A stretch of 12,454 nt of DNA from Candidatus Latescibacterota bacterium (GTDB lineage Bacteria > Latescibacterota > UBA2968 > UBA8231), in assembly GCA_022819745.1 (NCBI GenBank), contig JAJEGS010000049.1, positions 1 through 12,454 of the forward strand, read 5' to 3'. The notes beneath the pieces were generated by a model. That model worked only from the letters and a program-made list of their open reading frames with translations. It was not told where the DNA came from and made no database searches. Shown here piece after piece: positions 6,623-12,454 of the stretch (the stretch's first letter is position 1; each line of letters opens with the position of its first letter). A program made the position numbers and the translations under genes.

Positions 6623-7618
6623 ATGAGATTTGGTATCATTGGCTGCGGCTCCATAGCCGAGAATTCGTTTGGGCCGAGCCTACTAACTTCGGAACGGACC
6701 GACCTCGTCGCTGTCTGCCGTCGAGATATTGAGGCAGCCAGGGCATTCGCGGCGCGATTCAATGGCCCGCGTGCGTACGGCTCGGCGGCGGAGTTGGTGC
6801 GCGACGATCGGGTGGAGGCGGTCATCGTATCGACGCCGACCGATACCCATTGCGACTACACCTGCTTGGCGGCGGAGCACGGAAAGCACGTACTGTGCGA
6901 GAAGCCGATGGCGAGAAACGCCGCCGAGTGTCGCGAAATGATCGCTGCGTGCCAAGCTCACGGCGTGACCTTGGCGGTCGCCTACCGTCGGCGCACCTGT
7001 CCGCAAGTGGTCGCGGCCAAGCGGTTGATCGCTGCGGGCCGCATCGGACGGGTCGTTTTCGCGCGCACCCATTACAGCGGGCGCTGGGATCCGCAAGCGG
7101 GGGATTGGCGGATCGAACCGGACATCGGCGGTGCCCTGATGGAAATGGCGTCTCATCGCATCGAAGTGCTGTTGAACTTCGGTGGTCGGCCGCAGTCGGT
7201 GAGCGCTGTGATCGACGCGGTTGACCACGACTGGCCCGTCGATGACACCGACGCCCTGATCGTGCGCTTTGAGGATGGCGGGATCGGCATGCACTCGACG
7301 ATTCTGACCTCGCCACCGCGTCACGACTTTGCCCAGATCGACGGCGATAGCGGCAGGATACTGATCGACCCGCTGGAGTTGACGGCGGATCATCTAATTC
7401 TGGAGCTGCCCGATGGAACTGAGCGGATTGAGGTGGAGCCGCTGCAGGAGAAGCTGTTCGATCTGCCGATGATTGAGGATTTCGCCGCCGCTGCGGAGCG
7501 CGGTGAAAAACCGGTCTGTGATGCGGAGAGCGGCTATTGGGTGCAGGCGGTTTCCGACGCCGCCCGCACTTCATCGAGTTCCGGTGTCGCGGTCGCGGTC
7601 GAACCGCTGGGCTCTTGA
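6623..7618 (+). CDS. Gfo/Idh/MocA family NAD(P)-dependent oxidoreductase
   Basis: 331 residues, standard length. The Rossmann nucleotide-binding motif GIIGCGSIA is at 4-12. It is followed by STPTDTHCDYTCLAAEHGKHVLCEKPMA in separate blocks (70-97), with the family's EKP at 93-95, where Lys is catalytic in many members. The C-terminal alpha/beta domain holds PDIGGALMEMASHRIE, with D167 and H178 at the usual active-site positions. The family oxidises or reduces sugars, inositols and other polyols or hydroxy-acids with NAD(P). The specific substrate is not evident. AAGGA lies 7 bases before the ATG, and the gap to the serine hydrolase is 51 bp, so it is probably the last gene of the PhyH-CMD-hydrolase operon. 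It meets the next gene (minus strand) with only 9 bp between stop codons, and no terminator hairpin is visible there. Confidence 0.92.
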   Translation: MRFGIIGCGSIAENSFGPSLLTSERTDLVAVCRRDIEAARAFAARFNGPRAYGSAAELVRDDRVEAVIVSTPTDTHCDYTCLAAEHGKHVLCEKPMARNAAECREMIAACQAHGVTLAVAYRRRTCPQVVAAKRLIAAGRIGRVVFARTHYSGRWDPQAGDWRIEPDIGGALMEMASHRIEVLLNFGGRPQSVSAVIDAVDHDWPVDDTDALIVRFEDGGIGMHSTILTSPPRHDFAQIDGDSGRILIDPLELTADHLILELPDGTERIEVEPLQEKLFDLPMIEDFAAAAERGEKPVCDAESGYWVQAVSDAARTSSSSGVAVAVEPLGS

Positions 7619-7627
7619 GGGTGGTCG

Positions 7628-8719
7628 CTACCCATCGATGGCGCGGACTTCGTCGGACCAATCTCGCCAGATGTCGCCGTTGGTGTTGTCTATTACGAGT
7701 GGGTCGGGGAGGGATGCTGGCGTTTTGAGGAAACCGTAGATGGTTGCTTGGCGGATGACGTCGGTGGATTGATTCTGCCCGGCCATGTGCAAAATTTTGG
7801 TGTGCCACAAGACCACGGTGCCAGCGGGGCCGTGGCAATCAAAGGGCTGGGTATCGGCTTTGATGCGCTGAATGACGGGGTCGTTGTAGCCGCCGGCCTT
7901 GCGTTCGGCCAAGTGTTTGTCCGTGTGCTTTTCGCCTTCGAGGAAGGCATCCCACTGATCGCGCCAGATCCGGCTGTGGCTGCCCGGCCACACTGTGAAG
8001 CCCCCGGAGTTGGGCGGCAGGTCGTCGATGTAAGCCGACATTTGCAGCCGCCAGCGGCCGTAGCAGGCACCGTCGGAGTGGGCGCTGCGGTAGTTGGGGC
8101 CGGGGGCCGGGCTGTTGGGCAGGGTGCAATACAAGCCGCGCGTCCCTTGGCCGTTGAGCCACACTGGGCCGGTCTTGGGCAGGCGCAGTGCTTCCTCGGT
8201 GGTGAAGGAGCCATTCTCTGGCCACCTCTCGATCTCTTTGCCCAAGTGGGTGGCTAGCCCTCCTACCGCGTCGTCGCACATGAAGCACGGCCCCGTCGTC
8301 ATACCGGAATCATCCTCTCCAGCGGGCCACACTACCGTGCCCTCACCAAGCAATTGCTCGGCGACTTGCCACAAGGCTCGGGGGGCCAAGTCGAGCATGA
8401 ATTGTTCGGCACCGTTGCGGACGTAGAAGCGGTGGCCGCTGCCAGCGAAATAGGGGTCGCCGCCGACCTCGGGCCGCTGCGCGTTTAGCACGGCGCTTTC
8501 TTCCTCGGTGAGCGGACCCCAAGTGGAGGGATCGTCTCGCTTTATGCGGGGCAGGTGGGTTGCGATCGCGGCCCACATTGCGTCTCTGGCACGGCGGCAG
8601 AGTTCGGGATCGAGCACGGCGGGGAGCACGAGGAAGCCGTCGCGCTTGAACTGGGCTATCTGGCTCGCGGTCAGGAGCGGGACTTGCTTCACGCTGGGGG
8701 TGGTTGGCGTTGGTTGCAT
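7628..8719 (-). CDS. Phytanoyl-CoA dioxygenase (PhyH) family protein, second and divergent
   Basis: 363 residues, longer than the PhyH protein at 3754 and clearly a different subfamily. The N-terminal signature QIAQFKRDGFLVLPAVLD starts at about 20. Iron ligands are H214 and D216 (SAHSDGACY), and H311 in the motif KILHMAGQN. R323 (VIRQATIYGF) is the probable 2-oxoglutarate-binding residue, and VWPGSHSRIW (243-252) is conserved in this group. There is a Cys-containing insert (PCFMCDD, 144-150) and a central insert of about 50 residues between the SH and distal His motifs. It is a soluble Fe(II)/2-oxoglutarate-dependent oxygenase of unknown substrate. AGGAA lies 7 bases before the ATG. It is transcribed toward the Gfo/Idh/MocA gene. 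It lies just downstream of hsdR on the same strand (72 bp), but a functional link to restriction is unlikely. Confidence 0.9.
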   Translation of the reverse strand: MQPTPTTPSVKQVPLLTASQIAQFKRDGFLVLPAVLDPELCRRARDAMWAAIATHLPRIKRDDPSTWGPLTEEESAVLNAQRPEVGGDPYFAGSGHRFYVRNGAEQFMLDLAPRALWQVAEQLLGEGTVVWPAGEDDSGMTTGPCFMCDDAVGGLATHLGKEIERWPENGSFTTEEALRLPKTGPVWLNGQGTRGLYCTLPNSPAPGPNYRSAHSDGACYGRWRLQMSAYIDDLPPNSGGFTVWPGSHSRIWRDQWDAFLEGEKHTDKHLAERKAGGYNDPVIQRIKADTQPFDCHGPAGTVVLWHTKILHMAGQNQSTDVIRQATIYGFLKTPASLPDPLVIDNTNGDIWRDWSDEVRAIDG

Positions 8720-8791
8720 TGTTCTTTTCCTGTTGGACCGGCGGTTGGGGATGAGGTGTAGGTGTTACAAAGGGTCTTTTAGGAAGTTCGG

Positions 8792-11764
8792 TCAAGCGGT
8801 CTCGGCATTGCGGTAGCTGCGGAGGTATTGGTCGAAGAGGTGATTCTTGAGCTCCTCTCCAAAGGCGCGATCGTCGGTTATGCGCTTGTACAGATCAAAG
8901 TTGGAATCGACGATCTCTTGGATCACTTGCTCGACCTTGTGGTCGAAGGTCAAGCGCACGTTTTCGCGCGTATTTACCCGCGCTGCGGCATCGAGTGCGG
9001 CGTCGTCAGCGAGCCTTTCCATCATCTGGCCAAGGGTGACGCGATGTTCGGGGCCGAGTTCGATGCCAAAGCGCTCGTTTAGCTCGGCAATATTGCGCTC
9101 AAGAGCGATCTTGCCGCTTCCCGTCTCCTGAACCCGATATGATTCCATATCGATGTTTTCCTGTACTTCGTGCGGTAATTCCTCTTGGTCGGCGGGTAAG
9201 AGTCGGCGCAAGTACCGTGCGAAGACGTAGAGCTTTTCCAGATCAGTATCAGCAAAGGTCAATATCTGTGCGAGGAACGCATAGAGCCGCACGTAGTCCG
9301 TGAGCTTGCTGCGGAAATCCTGTCGCTCATCCTCGTGTAGCTCCTGAAAACGCACGACGACTGGATTGAGTACGGTGTAGAGCTGATCCTGCGTGGTTGT
9401 GTTGTCGAAATAGACTTTGGCGAAGTCGTCCACGTCAATTTGGGCGTAAACGGGGAATGTGCTGAGGCTGGTTTGGATTTCGTAGAGCAGGTTGGGATCG
9501 GTCGCTTCCGACAACAGCGTCGTCTCGTAATAAGGCTCAAAGGCAGTCTTGATCTCGTCGGACTCGTTGGCGAAGTCGAGCACCATGGTGCCTTGTTTAT
9601 CCGCGTGTGTGCGGTTGAGGCGCGACAGGGTCTGAACTGCGTTTACGCCACCGAGTTTTTTGTCCACATACATGGTGTGCAGCAGCGGCTGGTCGAATCC
9701 GGTCTGGAACTTGTTGGCGACGATCAGGAAGCGATAGTCCGGCCCCTCGAACGTCTTAGCAGTCTGCGTCTCCGGGATTCCGTTCATACTTGGCTCAGTG
9801 TAGGACCGGCCGCTATCGTCAACGGTGCCTGAGAACGCAACCAACGCCTTGAATGGATATCCCCGCTCGGCAAGATACTCATCCACTGCCAGCTTATAGC
9901 GCACTGCATGCAGGCGCGAGCGGGTGACGATCATGGCCTTGGCCCTGCCGTTGATCTGGTTTTGCACCTGCTCGGCAAAGTGATCGACCATGATGCGCAC
10001 CTTCTCGCCGATGGCGTGCGGGTGCAGCTCGACAAAGGATTTGAGTAGGAAAGCGGCTTTACGCTTGTCGTAGCGCGGATCGTCTTCGACGGTCTTCCAC
10101 AGCCGCCAGTAGGCCGTGTAGGTGGTGTAGTTGCCTAAGACGTCGAGGATAAATCCCTCCTCGATTGCTTGGCGCATGCTGTAGAGGTGAAACGGTGCGA
10201 ACGAGCCGTCCGGGTGCTTGGTCCCGAAAAGTTCCAGCGTCTTGGGCTTGGGCGTCGCGGTGAAGGCAAAGGTCGAAACATTGGGCAAGCGTCCGCGTTT
10301 TTCCATATCGGCCAAGATTGCGTTTTCAAGCGCCTCTTCGGGAGTCTCGGCGTTGGACTCCTCGCTCTCTGCCTCTTCGAGAGACGCCGGAGCTAGCACG
10401 GCCTTGAGGCTCTTGGTGCTCTCGCCCGATTGCGATGAGTGCGCTTCATCGACGATTAGGGCGAAGCGCTTGCCCGGCAGTGCGCCGATTTCTTCAGCGA
10501 TTACCGGGAATTTCTGCAGCGTGGTGACGATGATCGTCTTGCCTGCTTCGAGGGCGTCTTTGAGTTGGCGCGAGGTGGTCTCGATGTTTTCCACCACGCC
10601 TAGCGTCTGCTCGAACTGGCGTATGGTGCTTTGGAGTTGGCGATCGAGTACGCGGCGGTCGGTGATGACTACGATGGAATCGAAGACGCGGCGGTCAGCG
10701 GCATTGTGCAAGGTGGAGAGTTGGTGGGCGAGCCAGGCGATGGTGAAGCTCTTGCCACTTCCGGCCGAGTGTTGGATGAGGTAGTGCTGTCCGGTCCCTG
10801 TCTCGCGGGCATTGGCAACGAGTTGGCGCACGCAATCGAGTTGCTGGTAGCGCGGGAAGATCAGGAATCGCTTGCCGGTCTTGCGGCCGGCTTCGTCTTC
10901 CTCTTCGACTTCGTGGATGAACTGGCGGACTAAGTCGAGGACGCTGTCGCGCGCCCAAGTTTCTTCCCAAAGATAGGCGGTGGCATAGCCGGTTTGCGTG
11001 GGCGGCACGGGTGGATTGCCAGCTCCGCCGAATTTACCCCGGTTGTAGGGCAGGAAGCGCGTCTTGGGTCCGGCGAGGTGCGTGGTGACGTAGACCAGAT
11101 TTGGATCGACGGCGAAATGGGCCAGACAGCGGCCATAGGCCAACAGGGGCTCGCGTGGGTCGCGGTCGGTTTTGTATTGGCGGATGGCGTCTTCGACGGT
11201 CTGGCCGCTGAGTGGGTTCTTGAGTTCGGCGGTGAAGATTGGGATGCCGTTGAGGAACAGCACGAGGTCGAGGCTGTTTTCGTTTTTGGTGCTGTAGCGG
11301 ACTTGGCGGACAACGGCGAAGAAGTTGGCCATGTACAACTGCCGGGTCTCTTCGTTGAGGCCGCTCGCCGGGCAGAAATAGGCGAGCCGGAACGTGCAGC
11401 CCATGTCTTTTATGCCAGTTCGTAGGACATTGAGCGCGCCACGGCGTTCGATTTCGGATGACAGGCGCTTGAGGAATCGCTCTTTGACTTGGGCACCGTA
11501 GTGTTGAGACAGCCTCTGCCATTCCTTTGGCTGGGTGGCCAGCACAAAGTCTAGGACATCGTTGGGTAAGAGGCATAGTGCGCGGTCGTAGTCTTGGGGG
11601 CGGCGTTTGAGATAGCCGCCGGGCTGCATTCCGTCGTCGCCGTAGGGCACTCGGCCTTCACTCGCAACGGGCGGAGCGCCGCCTACCTCGTCTGGGCCGT
11701 GGCGCAGCAGGGCGGCCTCGATGGCGTCTTCAAAGGCGCGTTCGGATATCCTCTTGGAATTCAT
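8792..11764 (-). CDS. hsdR: Type I restriction enzyme R subunit (HsdR)
   Basis: 990 residues, apparently full-length. This is the motor and nuclease subunit of a type I restriction complex: it translocates DNA with ATP and cuts it away from the recognition site. The N-terminal PD-(D/E)XK nuclease domain shows D166 (NSLDLVLFLNG) and ELK (E180, K182), then QYK (196-198). The SF2 helicase motor follows: Walker A SAGSGKS (333-339), Walker B box DEAH (439-442) in IVDEAHSSQSGES, motif III-like FTATPK (501-506), the late motif KFQTGFDQP (685-693) and motif VI QTLSRLNR (711-718). From about 800 comes the helical C-terminal domain that docks to the methylase core. Its ATG lies only 7 bases after the hsdS stop and has no Shine-Dalgarno sequence, suggesting coupling to translation of hsdS. 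All catalytic motifs are present, but the partners it needs are truncated (HsdS) or missing (HsdM) in this window. Confidence 0.95.
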   Translation of the reverse strand: MNSKRISERAFEDAIEAALLRHGPDEVGGAPPVASEGRVPYGDDGMQPGGYLKRRPQDYDRALCLLPNDVLDFVLATQPKEWQRLSQHYGAQVKERFLKRLSSEIERRGALNVLRTGIKDMGCTFRLAYFCPASGLNEETRQLYMANFFAVVRQVRYSTKNENSLDLVLFLNGIPIFTAELKNPLSGQTVEDAIRQYKTDRDPREPLLAYGRCLAHFAVDPNLVYVTTHLAGPKTRFLPYNRGKFGGAGNPPVPPTQTGYATAYLWEETWARDSVLDLVRQFIHEVEEEDEAGRKTGKRFLIFPRYQQLDCVRQLVANARETGTGQHYLIQHSAGSGKSFTIAWLAHQLSTLHNAADRRVFDSIVVITDRRVLDRQLQSTIRQFEQTLGVVENIETTSRQLKDALEAGKTIIVTTLQKFPVIAEEIGALPGKRFALIVDEAHSSQSGESTKSLKAVLAPASLEEAESEESNAETPEEALENAILADMEKRGRLPNVSTFAFTATPKPKTLELFGTKHPDGSFAPFHLYSMRQAIEEGFILDVLGNYTTYTAYWRLWKTVEDDPRYDKRKAAFLLKSFVELHPHAIGEKVRIMVDHFAEQVQNQINGRAKAMIVTRSRLHAVRYKLAVDEYLAERGYPFKALVAFSGTVDDSGRSYTEPSMNGIPETQTAKTFEGPDYRFLIVANKFQTGFDQPLLHTMYVDKKLGGVNAVQTLSRLNRTHADKQGTMVLDFANESDEIKTAFEPYYETTLLSEATDPNLLYEIQTSLSTFPVYAQIDVDDFAKVYFDNTTTQDQLYTVLNPVVVRFQELHEDERQDFRSKLTDYVRLYAFLAQILTFADTDLEKLYVFARYLRRLLPADQEELPHEVQENIDMESYRVQETGSGKIALERNIAELNERFGIELGPEHRVTLGQMMERLADDAALDAAARVNTRENVRLTFDHKVEQVIQEIVDSNFDLYKRITDDRAFGEELKNHLFDQYLRSYRNAETA

Positions 11765-11771
11765 AGTTGGT

Positions 11772-12302
11772 TTACGCGGCAGCTTCCCGCACGTCGATTT
11801 TGCCGGTTACTGCTGCCGAGATGAGGGCGGTGCGGAGTTCTTTGAGGCGGTCGATGGCTTCTTGGACTTTGGCGATGAGAGCGTCGATTTGGGCGGTTTC
11901 GCGGTGGAGGAAGGCGGCGATGGCGCATTGTTCGGCTATCGTAGGCTCCGCTAGGACAAGGGAGCCTATTTGTTCAAAATTAAGGGCTTCACGAGAAACA
12001 CCGTTTTCATTGTTAAATATCTGGTCCTGTAACGACTGAGATTCCATCGAATAGGATAGAAACACCGGATCATTCTGGAGTTGGTTAGGACGGATGATAC
12101 AGACATGTTGGTTCACGTTGGCTTTCAAGCCTTTTAAGCTAGCTACACAACACCGGCCAAGCGAGGCTCCTGTGATGTTCAGCAGCACATCATCTTCATA
12201 AATACGGCTGTTGGACATCTCATCATCTGTCGCTTTGTCAATGTAGGCGACATCAGAAAGTTCCAGCCCTCTGAAGTGGATATTCTGACTACGGAGCAAC
12301 AT
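11772..12302 (-). pseudogene. hsdS: Type I restriction specificity subunit (HsdS), 5'-truncated C-terminal half
   Basis: The open frame gives 176 residues, against roughly 400-450 for a normal HsdS. Residues 1-115 are a target-recognition domain of the common type (LLRSQNIHF, LLNITGASLGR, ANVNQHVCIIRP). Residues 119-172 are the C-terminal conserved region: EPTIAEQCAIAAFLHRET, a helical IDALIAKVQEAIDRLKELR segment, then AVTGKIDVR. The in-frame sequence before the Met (GNQTDGI) still fits a recognition domain but stops at TAA 12324-12326, so the first recognition domain and central region are gone. The ATG at 12302 has no close ribosome site. Half-length S subunits can work as dimers in a few engineered or natural systems, so function is not excluded. 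The recognition-domain part is clearly AT-richer (about 38% GC at 12001-12060) than the conserved part and hsdR (about 58%), as is common for exchanged recognition domains. hsdM, normally just upstream, is absent. Confidence 0.85.
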
Positions 12303-12386
12303 GATGCCGTCGGTCTGATTCCCTTACACTTTTGAAAATAGGGCTGCTGCCCATAGTTTATGGCTCTCTTTTAACCGCCTAAGATC

Positions 12387-12394
12387 AAAGGAGG
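12387..12394 (+). promoter_or_regulatory. Ribosome binding site AAAGGAGG for the gene starting at 12400
   Basis: AAAGGAGG lies 5 bases upstream of ATG 12400, the same motif and spacing as for the secreted-protein genes at the left of the window. It is the main evidence that the short reading frame at the right edge is a real gene. Confidence 0.7.
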
Positions 12395-12399
12395 GCCTT

Positions 12400-12454
12400 A
12401 TGAGCAGCAGCGAACAGGTATATAACCGATTGCTGGGTAGGTTGCAAGCACTCG
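12400..12454 (+). CDS. Start of an unidentified gene, cut by the window edge
   Basis: Eighteen codons are visible, reading MSSSEQVYNRLLGRLQAL, with no stop before the edge. The strong AAAGGAGG site 5 bases upstream supports a true start. The visible residues suggest a soluble, helical N-terminus with no signal peptide. I do not recognise the family. The gene faces away from the truncated hsdS, with 97 bp between the two ATG codons. That puts it where hsdM and the missing half of hsdS would normally lie on the other strand, so it or its insertion may mark the event that broke the restriction locus. Confidence 0.55.
   Translation, partial: MSSSEQVYNRLLGRLQAL

Noticed and set aside
6822..7838. 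A 338-codon minus-strand frame opposite the Gfo/Idh/MocA gene
   Set aside because: The composition is extreme (Arg, Pro, Ser, His), typical of antisense shadow in high-GC DNA, and the plus strand encodes a complete recognisable enzyme.
7748..8257. Plus-strand open frame of 169 codons inside the second PhyH gene
   Set aside because: It is antisense to conserved iron-binding motifs, with no ribosome site and no recognisable domain.
8792..11764. HsdR as part of a novel defence island
   Set aside because: All motifs are those of an ordinary type I R subunit, and no other defence genes are visible beside it.
12341..12352. Short GGGC/GCCC hairpin near the hsdS break as a recombination site
   Set aside because: A 4-bp stem is too short to distinguish from chance.
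12332..12360. TTGAAA followed by TAGTTT or TTTATG as a promoter of the gene at 12400
   Set aside because: The -10 candidates match only half the consensus and the spacing is 16 or 19 bases; not convincing.

Overview
The window looks like a piece of a bacterial chromosome of moderately high GC from the FCB side of the tree. Latescibacterota- or Poribacteria-like lineages are my best guess. The guess rests on three things: a secreted protein ending in an NPFN-type FlgD/T9SS-like sorting domain, two divergent phytanoyl-CoA dioxygenase (PhyH) family proteins with a Gfo/Idh/MocA oxidoreductase, and strong AAGGAGG/GGAGGT ribosome binding sites. No rRNA, tRNA or CRISPR array is visible, so the assignment is inference.

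Layout: (1) Positions 1-133 form a short element with perfect 12-bp terminal inverted repeats and further nested inverted repeats. It resembles a MITE and supplies the last codons and stop of the next gene. (2) 79-3628, minus strand: two exported proteins in tandem. One is a candidate zinc metallopeptidase (HEKAH) and the other a beta-propeller/Asp-box protein with a C-terminal sorting domain. A 10-bp tandem repeat lies between them. (3) 3754-7618, plus strand: a compact four-gene run of PhyH-family dioxygenase, carboxymuconolactone-decarboxylase-like protein, exported beta-lactamase-fold serine hydrolase and Gfo/Idh/MocA oxidoreductase. The layout suggests an operon for catabolism or modification of an unidentified small organic substrate. 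(4) 7628-8719, minus strand: a second, divergent PhyH-family protein, convergent with the operon end and only 9 bp from it. (5) 8792-12302, minus strand: a remnant type I restriction locus, with an apparently intact HsdR preceded by a 5'-truncated HsdS that keeps only its second target-recognition domain and C-terminal conserved region. No hsdM is present. (6) 12400 to the end, plus strand: the first 18 codons of an unidentified gene with a strong ribosome binding site, facing away from the hsdS remnant.

I do not see a clear new defence system. The most unusual items are the structured element at the left edge, the truncated hsdS with its sharp local drop in GC, and the unexplained four-enzyme operon.
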